The notes under the pieces: generated by a model
Told to the model about the DNA's origin: nothing
Database searches by the model: none
Seen by the model: the letters and a program-made list of their open reading frames with translations, nothing else
Translations under genes and position numbers: made by a program
In this document: positions 50,866 to 63,430 of the stretch, piece after piece
How the letters are laid out: every line of letters begins with the position of its first letter
Numbering within the stretch: the first letter of the stretch is position 1
Source of the DNA: Paragorgia papillata
Taxonomy: Eukaryota; Cnidaria; Anthozoa; Scleralcyonacea; Coralliidae
Assembly: GCA_035771165.1 (NCBI GenBank)
Contig: JAWNZC010000469.1
Span: 212,001 to 276,000 of the forward strand
DNA: 64,000 bases
Reading direction: 5' to 3'

Positions 50866-50965
50866 TTTTGTCGTCGTCGTGGTTGTTGCTGTTGTTGTTT
50901 TTGTCGTCGTCGTTGTTGTTGTTGTTGTTGTTATAGTTGTTGTTGTCGTCGTTACTGTTGTTTTC
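50866..50965. repeat. TTG/TCG trinucleotide repeat
   Basis: Runs of GTTGTTGTT with TCGTCG interruptions just upstream of the DHX16-like exon in its intron. Confidence 0.85.
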
Positions 50966-51043
50966 GCCGTTATCTAGCGGGTGGTCATTCACACATACTC
51001 ACCTTCGTGTAAGAAATATTGACAGGAAAACGTCGACCAGGAA

Positions 51044-51262
51044 TTCAGTTAGAAAAGGAGGATTCAGTTAGAAAAGGAGGATTCAGTTAGAAGAGGAGGA
51101 TTCAGTTAGAAAAGGAGGATTCAGTTAGAAAAGGAGGATTCAGTTAGAAGAGGAGGATTCAGTTAGAAGAGGAGGATTCAGTTAGAAAAGGAGGATTCAG
51201 TTAGAAAAGGAGGATTCAGTTAGAAAAGGAGGATTCAGTTAGAAAAGGAGGATTCAGTTAGA
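51044..51262. repeat. 20-bp minisatellite
   Basis: About eleven tandem copies of ATTCAGTTAGAAAAGGAGG, some with GAAGAGG instead. Confidence 0.93.
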
Positions 51263-51324
51263 AAATGTAGCTTGGAGAAAAGAAAGTAATTTCTTTTAAA
51301 ACTTTGTATACTATAGATCATCAT

Positions 51325-53967
51325 CAGAGGAGGTACGAAGCTCTTCCCACAATGCATTGCGCTTGAACCATATTATCAATTTCCCACCGGAAATGCTTCA
51401 CTTCATTATGAATTTTCAAGGAGTGAACGTGTTTGAAAAATAGTGTTTCGACGTTTGTGGTGCTTAGAACACTTTGGTTTGGGACTCACATGAAGTTATT
51501 TATATTTATTTTGTAACCTAGCAGTACTTCGACGTTTATTATTTCGCCTGATTTGCCGCTATTCACGAATTTACATCTGATTTTCTGATCAAGGTGACTG
51601 CTCGTCGCTCGAGGATCAGATATTATCAACATTCAACATTGCTGTCTCATCATGTCTCTGAATAGTAATGCGTTTCTAATATTTTGACACTTCAATACTT
51701 TTTTATTGCTTTGTTTATGCACTCGAGTAATAACCGTCTTGATCTTAGATTTTGACTTGATCTAAATCATAGGGTATATTTGATATTTTTGTTCAATACT
51801 TTTGTTCATTTTGAAATGAGTTCATTATGTTGTCATTGACTACCAGCTTTACCTCAAGTTAATAAGTCTATTGCTATATATTCGTGCATACAGTTTCTTA
51901 CCTTTAAAAACAAGTGGGTCAGGAAAACATGTCTGATTGTTTATAAAAAAATCAAGATACTGTACATGTATGGACTTTATTAATTCTGTCCCAGGGAATA
52001 AATGATAATATAATCCAGTGGACCAACACATTTTAATTCAGTTCAAGACCCACTTTCTTCCCACATAATTAACTTTACTTTCCTCCTAAAATTTAGTTCC
52101 CCAAAAGCCATGTTATATTATTCAGTCTTTCACAAGCATATATCAGTCATTGACACACTAGTAGTAGTCAGTGTCATATACAGTAAGCATAAAACTAGGG
52201 GAAAGGGGCTTAACCCTTTCTTTCCTAGAGGTTCCAACTTGATGAGTAAAATCATCTGGCATTAGAGTAAAATAATGAAGGGGGCATTTTGGGTGGCACA
52301 GGAGGGAAAGGAGTTGAGTCATTTTCATCAAAAATCCCCTTCTGATAATTTCTTGCAAAAAGCTACCACGCCCAATAGTGATACAATTCTCCTCTCAATA
52401 ATTATATCACCAATGCATTTTGTTACATAGACTTCTAGCTTTAATATCTTTGTAATATTAATCAAAGAGTAGTACACAGCTTTAAAATGTATTTTAAAGT
52501 AATGTAAAAGATCCCAAAATAAAACTCAAGTGACCGAGGCAATTCTGTTGTGCAACTTTAATATCCACTTTCCCCTGCTCTTTAATTTGTGAAACCTGCA
52601 TGTGGTTGGGACCTGGTATGAAATGTTTTTCACGAAGATGGTTTCCAGAAAACTTTCTGTAGGAACAAAAATTGAGCATGAACCTGTAAACATGAAATAA
52701 GGACCATTACTCAGTAAATCTCTGTATTTCACAACAACAAATGGTGTGTCATGTGGGTAATGTGGAGTGAAAATTCATGCACAAGACAACTTGCTGTCAC
52801 AGGATGAACTTAAGAACAATTACAATTCCTATAGCGATCTATGGACAGCATGCACACATAATTTGTTGAATGAAGAAATAGCTAGATAGCCCAAAGTACC
52901 AAAGTTGGCACCACATAATATTGAATTAAAACAACAGGATTTTCTTATTCTTATATATAAAATAAATACACCATCAGTACATGTAAAAGCCCTAGAGTTT
53001 AATACAATAGAGCTAAATTATGAAATGGGCTTTCAAATGAGCTACGGAATCAAATAAACAAAGCGCGAAATCAAAACAACGCTCATCCCTCGACAAATGG
53101 CGGTTCTTGGCGCGCCCGCGGAGACGAAGCTCGAGACCAAATTTTGACAATGACGGGCAAAAATCGAGGAGAAGCAAAATTTCAAAGAGCTCTCCTCATT
53201 CCGATTCTGGAGCAACAAGAGAAATTTTGGTACCAAAAGAAAGCGAATTACTTCATGTTTAAACAAGACAAATTTTTTTCGAGTTTTGTCAAATATTAAG
53301 ATAAATACGTTTGAATTGTTTGAGGTAACTAAACGCGTCATAATCAGCGACTGGAAATAGTGCTTGTGAAGAAACCAATATTACGTTACAAATATACTCC
53401 TAGAGAGTGTCAAATGACAATAATGACAAAGTAAAAGACTTCAAATATTATCTACACAAATTTCACGTTCAAAAGGCCACTTTTTCTAGTAAATGTAACG
53501 TAGCTTATGCGCTCATGATTTTCAGAAAATTTAAAATTTAGGTGATTTTCAACATTAAACAGTTCTTTAGTTCCTGGAGCAACAAGGAATGTTTTTATAT
53601 CCACAGAAAGATAATTTCCTGCTTGTTATAATAAGCTAATCAGGGTTCTTGTTGCTTCTATATAACGTCAAATACGTACATATAATCACTCGCCACTTTT
53701 CGGCCAAGTTCAGTGACCCGTAAAAGCAATAAACATAACATTGGTTATTGAGCCGAAACCTGTAAGCTACGACAAAACAAACCAGAGAAACATATTTTGG
53801 AATATCTTATTAATATCATATAACGATCTTACCTTTTGAAACGCAGTTTTTCAATCGAAACAGCGCCAACGAAAATGTCTATAATTTGATCATCAACTGG
53901 CACGCTCCGAGCTAAGGGATGAAAACTGAACGCAATGCATTGTGGGAAGAGCTTCGTACCTCCTCTG
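51325..53967. mobile_element. Mutator-like non-autonomous element, 2643 bp
   Basis: Perfect 37-bp inverted ends beginning CAGAGGAGGTACGAAG, flanked by a perfect 9-bp duplication GATCATCAT (51316-51324 and 53968-53976). Nine-base duplications fit the Mutator (MULE) superfamily. No transposase is seen, and none of the open frames in it is recognisable. A GC- and CpG-richer patch at 53060-53120 could be captured host promoter sequence. Confidence 0.8.
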
Positions 53968-53976
53968 GATCATCAT

Positions 53977-55136
53977 AGTGCGAGGTCACTATGGTTATAA
54001 ACTCAAATAACGACTGGTTTTCTGAACTTCAATTCTTCTCTTGTTTAATCAGTTTTGTCTTTTAAATCTTGTCGGGGTATCTTAACAGTCAATGGACTGT
54101 TACCTTGGCAGTAGTTTGAGTTTTGGAAATGGAGTTATGGGGGAGGGATGTTCTTACGAAATCATGATCTCTGCATGTTTATTTTTAGATTCGATTATTC
54201 CAGAGGTTTCCAAATTAACCTCACGCAGGGTTCCTACGAAGTATGCGACTGCCCACTCAAATAAAACAAAGAGATATTCGTTTCGACATAATCTAAGGCT
54301 AATTAAAATGTTTTTGAACGTAATTTAAAAAGTTGCTGCTCATGACCCAACGTTTCGACACTCCGATCTAGTCGGTCTTCATGAGAGGTAGGCTTCTGGT
54401 AATAGACCGCCGTCATCGCGGTTTAATGCTGTATTTGTTCAGCATAGCAATATTCGCTGTGACGCCATCCCTGCTGTTTCTAACCAATTATCTGTATGAG
54501 TCAGGATTTTAGTCTTCGGTTGTTTTGAAAACAAATTTTGTTTGAAGCTCGTTAAAAGAGATCCTAGCCTCGCACTTTTAAAAATCCCGCCTAACATTGA
54601 AGCCTTGGTGATGACCAAACAAGAATAGTCATCTTATTGACGTTTCAGTCTGTAGCGGTAGTTATTGTGACAAGAGAGTACAAAGGCATTTATCTAGGGG
54701 GGGCATGAGCCGAGGAAGATCAGATCGAAGGACTTCACATTGGTGAACATTTACGATCAAGACAGTTGTCAGCCACATCTGATTACTGTTAAACTACAAA
54801 ATCAGTCAGTCTACTTCGAAATCTACCAACAATCTTTTATGAACACCTTGATCAAAAGGCAAAGCTGTTCAACTTTTTGTCCAACTCTAAAAGCAAAAGG
54901 AGCAAAGAACTTACAACTTGCCTCATGGCCTCACTCAGTCATACGGCTAACAACTCACCGGAAGCGTGAATAGTAGCAGAAGTAAAAAGTGCAAAAATCG
55001 TGACCCCCCCAAAAAAAAACCAAAAAAAAACCCACCATAGCCCGAGTAGTAATTAAGAAGTTTTTCTAAAAATCAGAAGACACTTTATTATCCGGGTAAG
55101 AAGGTTTCACGCTATTTTAGCAAATTTTAGGCCCCG
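53977..55136. other. No gene recognised
   Basis: Non-coding as far as I can read. It contains AACGTTTCGACACTCCGATCTAG-type repeat debris near 54350 and an A/C homopolymer patch near 55000. The 74-94-codon frames have no recognisable domains. Confidence 0.4.
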
Positions 55137-55308
55137 CGTTCACACTATACCGGATAGCTTTTGTGCTGGTACGAAAACCATACCGGATAGGCCTTCTGTT
55201 CACACACAAAACGCCTGTTCCGGCACAATTTCTGTGCCGCTGCGATCTCGAAAGAGGTACTTCTCTTATCGGATAGCTTTTTGTGCCGTTTCAGCTCCAG
55301 TGTGAACG
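55137..55308. mobile_element. Short MITE, about 172 bp
   Basis: Ends CGTTCACACT and AGTGTGAACG are inverted. Internal ACCGGATAG and ATCGGATAGCTTTTTGTGCCG motifs are repeated. No clear target duplication. Confidence 0.45.
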
Positions 55309-56034
55309 GAGTTCGAAATCGTTTTGGAAGTAAATTAATATAGGATAGAGCGTGGTGATTGGTTGTATCGTACGGCATAATTATAAAATAACAGCAAGAT
55401 GTAAATCTATCTAATAGATCTTTCTGCATGTGAATGGATCACATGATCTTTCTTTTGATAATAAATTTAACACATGCCGTATATTCCTACATCTTTAAAT
55501 TTCCCTTCACCAAAAATCCTTACAATATACAGTTTAATCAAGTGAAGTGCCAAATAATACTTGTTTTATACATGCAGTAGCCTGATGCAAATACAAGTTT
55601 TGTGAACCCAACTTGTAGGCAAGGGTTTATAATAAGTAATTTTAACTGCGTTTGCATAGCCTGATATCATGATAACTGACCAATTATCACTGTGTGCATA
55701 CAACACAACGTTACCACATGATAGACCTTTCCGCATGAAGTGCGTGGACAATGCGTTGAGTGATTTGATTGGATTACTGTATGTGTATGTGTATGTGTAT
55801 ATATGATATATACTGTGTATATAGATTGTAATATTTGAATTTTAAGCAGACTTTACATTGCCACTTTGACTTGAGAAATTATTGATAGAATCATGTATAA
55901 ATCTCATGCACAACTTCACCCAATACTTGTTTTTATAACCTTAGTTACCTTTAGGTTACTATTGACAGCTGTTGCAGAGTCAGCGATAACAATGGATGCA
56001 TCATGTTGAATTGTTACAAGCTCTGATAAATTGT
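55309..56034. other. No gene recognised
   Basis: AT-rich DNA with a short GTATGTGTAT tract (55775-55805). Confidence 0.4.
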
Positions 56035-56320
56035 CTGTGGTGTGGCGTGGTGTTCTCTATGGTGTGGTGTTGTCTGTGGTGTGGTGTGGTGTGGTGTAGT
56101 GTTGTTTGTGATGTGGTGTTGTATGTGATGTGGTGGTGTATGTGGTGTGGTGTTGTCTGTGGTGTGGTGTAGTGTTGTTTGTGATGTGGTGTTGTATGTG
56201 ATGTGGTGGTGTATGTGGTGTGGTGTTGTCTGTGGTGTGGTGTAGTGTTGTTTGTGATGTGGTGTTGTATGTGGTGTGGTGGTGTATGTGGTGTGGTGTT
56301 GTCTGTGGTGTGGTGCCCCC
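56035..56320. repeat. GGTGTGGTGTT-type low-complexity repeat
   Basis: Tandem GTGTGGTGTTGTCTGTG and TGTGATGTGGTGTTGTATG units. The Val/Cys/Trp-rich frame over it is not a gene. Confidence 0.9.
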
Positions 56321-56389
56321 CTGCTTCCTACACCCCTGTTAAATTATGTACACTGGATTTTTGCTACATGTTTTTCACATTTTGAGAAC

Positions 56390-56707
56390 GTGAAATTATT
56401 AAATTGTAAAAATTTAAAATAATTAGTTTGTAAAAATTCAAAATTATTGTAATACCGGTAATATTATTATAAATAATATTATTACTATTATTGTTATTAC
56501 TATTATTATTATTACTATTGTTGTTGTTGTTATTATTATCATTATTATTAGTTGTTGTTGTTGTTATTATTATCATTACTATTATTATTATTATTATCGT
56601 TATTATTATTATTGTTGTTGTTATTATTATTATTATCATTACTGTTATTATTATTATCATTACTATTATTATCATTAAATTATTATTATTGTTGTTGTTA
56701 TTATTAC
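56390..56707. repeat. Dispersed repeat end plus ATT/TTG microsatellite
   Basis: 56390-56455 matches 1065-1135 closely and is followed by 250 bases of ATT, TTG and ATC triplets. Confidence 0.88.
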
Positions 56708-56974
56708 CACCCGAGATTGCTCACTCAGATTTCTGGCTATGAAGGTTGCTACTCTAAGTGATGAACCAGACAGTTGAGTAGAGTTTTTTTCTCATGGTTC
56801 ATCATTCCTCACTCACAAGTAATCATTATTTACCATAATGAAATATGAAAATAGAAAAAGACACCACAACAAATATGATTCAAGAGTACTGGCTGGAAAT
56901 ATACTGATGATTAAGAACAGTTGATGAGATAAACTTTAAAGATTGGTAAATTAATTATGTGTAACTTTATTTAG

Positions 56975-57830
56975 CTGGTCATCCTATGCCTGGTGATTTG
57001 TTAAGTGACTCCATCATTCTGAAAGGGAAAAATGATTATAAAAGTCAAATGAAAGAATGGTTGGATGATCAGTTTCAATGGCGTCTTTGTTATCGGGCTA
57101 GTAGCAGAGATGGATGGGGTGCAAAAGATTTTCACAGATGTTGTGACAATAAGGGACCTACAGTGACTTTAGTGAAAGTCGGAGATTATATGTTTGGTGG
57201 ATATACAGACCAGAGCTGGGGAGGTAAATGATTTAGAAAATGAAATTTTTTAAAATAATTTTACAGACACAGTAAGCCAAACAAAATTGCTTAACATCCA
57301 AAATTTTCTCCATGTTTTACCTTGATGAGTTTTGTTCTTAGAGGAATGTTAGCAAGAAATCTGTTTAAATAACAAAATAAGTCTGCAGCAGGCTTTTAGA
57401 ACAATTAAGATCAATATATTTGATAAATCTGGGATGTGTTTGTCATTGAGTACACCTGTAAAAAAACTCAAATAGAACAGATTGTTATTGAGTAAACATT
57501 TTATATTTTATTTAAGGTCGAGGATATACACGGTCCAACTCCTCCTTTTTGTTCTCACTACAAAATAAAGATAACTTGCCACCATTTAGATCAGTGGTTT
57601 ATAGATACAATCAATATGCAACCATCAGCAGCCCTGACTATGGACTAATCTTTGGTGGAGGTTGTGATTTCCGCATCAGTGATAACTCCAATCACAAACA
57701 AGGATCATACTCCAGGCTTGGCCACACATATCAGCTACCTCCAGGATACCAATACAATACTGAACAAACCAACTCTCTTCTGGCTGGAAGTCACAACTTT
57801 ACTCCAACTGAAATAGAAGTATTTTACTAA
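56975..57830 (+). pseudogene. TLDc-only copy: exons without the RING exon
   Basis: Two exons, 56975-57223 and 57517-57830, are equivalent to exons 2 and 3 of the TRIM-TLDc gene, with intact acceptor/donor (TTTAG/, G/GTAAAT, TTTAAG/) and no stops. They encode a near-complete TLDc domain: SIILKG, FQWRLCYRASSRDGW, FHRCCDNKG, GGYTDQSW, SNSSFLFSLQNK and a final EVFY. No RING/B-box exon exists upstream; homology begins only about 25 bases before the first exon. It may be a non-functional fragment or may be spliced to another promoter. The maintained open frames are notable. Confidence 0.75.
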
Positions 57831-58099
57831 TAGGTTCTTCATCTTATGGAATATGGTGGTTCTGAGGTTAAGGTTTTCATTAGCGTTAGAATTGCATTAT
57901 TGCAATCTGGCTAAGAGTAGGATTAGCAATAAGATTAAGATTATGAGTAGGAGTAGGATTAACAATAAGATTATGAGTAGGAGTAGGATTAGCAATAAGA
58001 TTAAGATTATGAGTAGGAGTAGCAATAAGATTAAGATTATGAGTAGGAGTAGGATTAGCAATAAGATTAAGATTATGAGTAGGAGTAGGATTAGCATTA

Positions 58100-58322
58100 A
58101 GGCCTGGCCAAACGCTTTCAACATTTCATGCAACATCGTTCAACATTGTTGAACGCATGTTGAACGAAAATTTGAACATGTTCAAATTTCGTTCAACACC
58201 ATTCAACGACGTTCAACATCATTCAACAGGGTGGCCAAACGCTTTCAACATGTTGAATCACGGTTGAATTCAACAATGTTGAACGATGTTGAATGAAATG
58301 TTGAAAGCGTTTGGCCAGGCCT
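58100..58322. mobile_element. 223-bp palindromic MITE, second copy
   Basis: Same element and TTA duplication (58097-58099 and 58323-58325) as 11850-12072, inherited through the duplication. Confidence 0.75.
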
Positions 58323-58325
58323 TTA

Positions 58326-58935
58326 GGATATAATTAGGATGATGATTATGATTAGGAGTAGGATTAGCATCAGGATATAATTAGAATGATGATTATGATT
58401 AGGAGTAGGATTAGCATTAGGATATAATTAGGATGATGATGATGATTAGGAGTAGGGTTAGCATTAGGATATAATTAGGATGATGATTATGATTAGGAGT
58501 AGGATTAGCATTAGGATATAATTAGAATGATGATTATGATTAGGAGTAGGATTAGCATTAGGATATAATTAGGATGATGATGATGATTAGGAGTAGGATT
58601 AGCATTAGGATATAATTAGGATGATGATGATGATTAGGAGTAGGATTAGCATTAGGATATAATTAGGATGATGATTATGATTAGGAGTAGGATTAGCATT
58701 AGGATATAATTAGGATGATGATTATGATTAGGAGTAGGATTAGCATTAGGATATAATTAGGATGATGATTATGATTAGGAGTAGGATTAGCATCAGGATA
58801 TAATTAGGATGATGATTATGATTAGGAGTAGGATTAGCATTAGGATATAATTAGGATGATGATGATGATTAGGAGTAGGGTTAGCATTAGGATATAATTA
58901 GGATGATGATGATGATTAGGAGTAGGATTAACATC
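58326..58935. repeat. 47-bp minisatellite array, second copy
   Basis: About thirteen units homologous to 12076-12660; several units carry GATGATGATGATGATTAGG variants. Confidence 0.9.
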
Positions 58936-59687
58936 AGGATTAGGGTTATGATTAAAGTTAGGTTTAGGATTAGGGCTAGCATTAGGTCGAGGGGTAGGAT
59001 TGGTGTTAGGATTAAAGTTATGCCGGGCGTGTACTGATCATTGTATTCCATAAGAGAAAGTATTACCCACAGTAGGCCAACCTCACGTTAGATTTGTAAT
59101 TGTTATTGTTGTATTTGTTATAAAAACTTGGAAAATGTTGCCGTGTTTTAACTTATAGTTGCGTAAATCATTAAAATAAAGTTACTTTTGACAGTTCATC
59201 TCTCATGTTGTCTACCTTCAGTGAGTTAAAACTTGTAGCGGCAATAGTTTGGAACGACGTTCAAACCTAGAGCGAGGTTGGTCTATCTGTGATTTACCAA
59301 ATAACGAGCTGACTATTCTGGCAAGGTTACAATATCAGAATATTTTATTAATACGAGAAATATCAGACGAGAGCCCAGTTGAATAAACCGTTAATAAGCC
59401 AGTTCGTAATCTGGACTGCGCATTAAAATGAGTTTTGCGTTGGGAGAAAACTTAATATTTCAATACATAACATCAGGCTAACGCTGCAGGATTCATTTGC
59501 ATTTTCATTTACACTTGCGAATTCGTTATACTGAATATTCGTCATACTGAATCCCACAGCCTGATGTTAGGAATTGAAGTAAGTTTTATCCCTGCGCAGA
59601 ACGCGTAATTTTGATGCGCAGTCGCTGGCTTATTCCAGCCTAAGTTCTAACGTTCGACGTTGAATCTATTCAAATGTATTGTCTTAA
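58936..59687. other. Copy-2 sequence, no gene recognised
   Basis: No counterpart in copy 1 at this position and no recognisable exon. Confidence 0.4.
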
Positions 59688-60156
59688 AGTGCACATGAAA
59701 CGAAAATTAAGTTTGTCTTATTTGAAAGAACACTAAAAATGATAGAGTAACATCTTTTGCAGTTTTTCGTTTCCTTGCTTCGTTCTTGAGATATTTCAGT
59801 TTGTTTGATATGCAAATTAAACAACTTGACGTCACATGTGAATAATGAGTTATCAGAGAAGGTTATATATCTATTATCAAACATAATCACTTGAAAATTC
59901 TACAAGTTTGGCGTTGTGAGAGAAACACACGCACACGCTTCCTTCGAATTAAGTTTGGTTTGATAATAGCAAAGATATATAACCTTCTCTGATAACTTAT
60001 TATGCACATGTGACGTCAAGTTGTTTAATTTACATATCAAACAAACTGAAATATCTCAAAGGCAAGCAAGGAAACGAAAAACTGCAAAATATGTTACTCT
60101 ATCATTTTCAGTGTTCTTTCAAATAAGACAAACTTAATTTTCGTTTCATGTGCACT
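59688..60156. mobile_element. Complete TTAA foldback MITE, 469 bp
   Basis: Ends AGTGCACATGAAACGAAAA and TTTTCGTTTCATGTGCACT are flanked by TTAA (59684-59687 and 60157-60160). The arms pair over more than 180 bp and include TTGACGTCACATGTG. Related in end sequence to the element at 9867-10671. Confidence 0.8.
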
Positions 60157-60794
60157 TTAACATCAGAAGTTAGAAATTAGGCCAGACGTTAACGTTTGTG
60201 CAACTGGGTCCCTGTCTTTTATTAGTAGTATATCCAGAGTTGGAAAAAAGCTGCGGGTACCACCCGGAGGAAGGTTTACTTTAGTGAGGAAGGTTTAAAG
60301 TGAAAACACGTGAAACAACACATTCGGTAATCTGAGAAAGTTACAATTGATCAAGCAAGGTGTCGAGAAGAAATGCGATTTGCAGCAAAACATTGGCTAA
60401 CCAACGATTATGCAGCACTGGCAGTGGTAGCAGTTACATGTGTGAGACATGTACGCTGATGTCTGCTGTGATGTCTGTATCTTCGCAGCAGTCGAGGGTA
60501 GTTGGCAGGCTATCAGTCAGCAGCGGTCAGTTATTATATAGTAGCTATTGTAGTATGCCAAAGCTTACCTAGGAAAACCTAGAAAACCAAGGTACTGTAA
60601 AAGTCACGCAGTATTTATGAACGTTGCAAAACACAAAATTCTCGCTATATATTTTCAGGAAGGTTATCTAAACTTAAAAACCCATCCGGAGGAAGGTTGA
60701 ATACTTTTTCCAACTCTGAATATATCATACACGAGAATGTTTCCTAGGGATATGCAAACACCGAGAAATGAGGATTGAGAAACGAGACGATATA

Positions 60795-60977
60795 GACCTT
60801 ATTCAAAAATGGCCGCCGAATTAAAATTCTTTTATATATATATAAATTAGCCCTTATGAACTCGTTTTCATGTGTGAAATATATTCAAAAGAATTTTAAC
60901 TTTAAAACGAGGTCATAAGGGCTAATTTATATGCACATAAAAGAATTCTAATTCGGCGGCCATTTTTGAATAAGGTC
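60795..60977. mobile_element. 183-bp palindromic MITE
   Basis: Inverted ends GACCTTATTCAAAAATGGCC, flanked by TATA on both sides (60791-60794, 60978-60981). The empty site GATATAGCC is intact in copy 1 near 14540. Confidence 0.85.
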
Positions 60978-61055
60978 TATAGCCAGGTGTTTGAATAAAC
61001 TACAAGGGAGAGTTTTTTCGTATGTTTTTTGCTGTACAAGCTGTCGTAAGTAAAG

Positions 61056-61184
61056 TCAGAGAAAAACAATGAGCTCCAGACGGTCTGCCATCTGGGTTCT
61101 GGGGGCTCAATGGTGAGAGCGTCCTGCTGGCATTCGGAAGGTTGTGGGTTCGAGTCCCGTCTGGAGCTCAGAGTTTTTCTCTGA
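61056..61184 (+). mobile_element. tRNA-like hairpin element, second copy
   Basis: 129 bp, the duplicate of 14618-14745. Here the B-box region reads GGTTCGAGTCCCGTC, closer to a tRNA T-arm than copy 1. Confidence 0.6.
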
Positions 61185-61650
61185 GTTTAACTCCAGCTAA
61201 AACCACTAATAACATACAACCTTCGAGGTGTTTGGATATCCTGCATGAGTGCATGGTGAAACACTCTTCCGAGTGTTTGAAATAGCATCTCAAACAAATC
61301 AGTATTTTAAGAGAAAATAGAGACAAAAAAATTCTATTGATGTAATTTCCACTGCATACGTCACACTGGTAATTTTACAATAAACTCGTGCAGTGTGACG
61401 TCTGCAGTGGGTTATTTGCATATCAAACAAATCTTATTTTCTCAAGAACGAAGTGAGATTTGGAAAAACCGTATAAGAAGTTACTTCATCATTTTAAGAG
61501 TTCTTCCAAATAAGACAAAGTTCATTTTCATTTCTTATACACTTAGTTAAAAACATCCAGAGTACTTATTCTCTGACGAAGGACCTTCGCTCGAAACGTT
61601 AGAAAACTACGTTCATGATAAGTTGTACGTATACATGTATAGTGCATGTG

Positions 61651-62090
61651 GTACACGCGTAAAAACGCACAACTTGTTCACGGTTGTCAACAGGCGTGAA
61701 CAATGTTGGGCTGCTCGCCGTGAACAAGTTGTTCACTTATGGTTCGAACAACTTGTTCACGAATAAATCAACAGTCATGAACAAGTTGTTCCAACAGCAC
61801 ATTTTTATAGCCAACAATGTTGTTCGCACATGATACAACATGTTGTAACAGCATGACGAAATAACAACGATGAACAATAATGGTGAACATGGTTGATGTA
61901 TCAACACGTTCTTCGGTTGTTACAACATGCGTGAACAACGGTTGTTGTTTCATCAAGCTGTAACAGGTTGTTGAAACAATGATGAACAATGTTGTTCATT
62001 TATCAATGTTGTTCACATATGTCAACAAGTTGTTACAGCTTTGTTCAGGCAACAATGCTGTAACAACTTGCGAGATTTTTAGGCGTGTAC
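61651..62090. mobile_element. AACAAC/GTTGTT palindrome-rich element, second copy
   Basis: Counterpart of 15707-16114 with altered numbers of the internal palindromes and an extra block around 61830-61920. Confidence 0.6.
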
Positions 62091-62166
62091 GTTTGCGAGC
62101 TTGCTGTAATATGTAACAGACGTTTGGTGGACGTTCGTCAAGCTCAATTACTCAGAAAAGATTTGT

Positions 62167-62581
62167 GAGACCCCAGACAGGGTTCGAACCACTGATCTCG
62201 AAATAATAGACTGGATTAAGCATCTATTGTTTACAAAATGAAGCCGGAAGTCACCCATTACTAAGGGACCAAGTGATGGTCTTTCTAGCGTATTCTGGCA
62301 CCGATATAAACATTTTGTTGAATGAGATGCTGAATCTTTGAAAGAAAATATAGTTCAATAGTCTTTTTTGGTACAGAAGACGTTTTAAGAAGACATAAAG
62401 ACATTTTTCAGCTTGTTTGGTCCCTTAGTAATTATGGATTTCTTTTGTTTAGCTGGCTTCATTTTATGAACCAGTGGACAATAGATTGCACTATCCAGTC
62501 TATTATTTCGAGATCAGTGGTTCGAACCTGCAACCTTCTAATGACCGGTTAGACGCTCTAACCATTGGGCCACTGAGGCTC
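62167..62581 (-). pseudogene. tRNA-like sequence split by an insertion
   Basis: Minus-strand tRNA relic homologous to 16191-16267: anticodon loop CCGGTCA, with C instead of the invariant U33. The T-arm GGTTCGAACC is duplicated on both sides of the 328-bp insertion 62191-62518. Confidence 0.6.
62191..62518. mobile_element. 328-bp element inserted in a tRNA T-arm
   Basis: Inverted ends ACTGATCTCGAAATAATAG (26 bp in full) with further inner pairing (ATCTATTGT, GGGACCAAG/TTGGTCCC). Flanked by GGTTCGAACC on both sides (62181-62190 and 62519-62528), equal to the single copy at the empty site in copy 1. Non-autonomous, no ORF. Confidence 0.85.
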
Positions 62582-62898
62582 AGATGGAGAGCTAAGGTTG
62601 TAAATTCATAGTCATATGTGCTCCTAAGTGGTAGCGTTTCCATATGAGATGTTGTTGTTAAAGTGACATGATAAGTTGTACGTATACATACAGTGCATGT
62701 AGTACGTTTGCGAGCTTGCTGTAATATGTAACGTCCATCGAACGTCTGTTACAAAACTACGTTCAATAATTTGGGCAGAACTCAACCCTTACTATATTTC
62801 TCTCTGTATTTCAACACTGCCTACGCAGCACACTACTTTTATTTCACTGTTTGTACTTCTTCTGTGATTTGTAATAAAATCTTATATTATATTATCAG

Positions 62899-63430
62899 CA
62901 GTGCTGTGAGTAACTTCGTTACAAGTTACTAGTTACAGTAACTAGTTACATTTTTAAGTAACTGCAACTGAAACTAGTTACTTTTTCTGAAGAAGTAACT
63001 GTAACTATAACTAGTTACTTTTTTAAAGTACTGTAACTAGTTACAATATTTGGTTCAAAAATGTGACTATTATAGTTACTGATATTCAGTTGAGGATATC
63101 ATTCTTTCTTGATAAAAATGGTTTTGATATAATAATAAACGTACATTATGTACACATTTGACTATTTCTGCTTAGTGACAACTATATTTAGGCATTTAGC
63201 TGTAAAAACATAATTATGGTACTGGCATCTAAAAACCAGTAATTTCTTTGTTGATTCTAGTAACACGGACAAAGGAATGTAACTTTGTAACTAGTTATAA
63301 AATTTTTGAAGTAACTTTGTAACTGTAACTAGTTACTTTCTTTTCATTGTAACTTTTATCGGTAACTAGTTACTTTTCTAACGATGTAACTGTAACTAGT
63401 TACACAAATTATGTAACTTTTACAGCACTG
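62899..63430. mobile_element. hAT-like MITE, 532 bp
   Basis: Ends CAGTGCTGT and ACAGCACTG with a perfect 8-bp duplication ATTATCAG (62891-62898, 63431-63438). The interior is made of GTAACTAGTTAC palindromes. The empty site is present in copy 1 near 16580. Confidence 0.9.
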
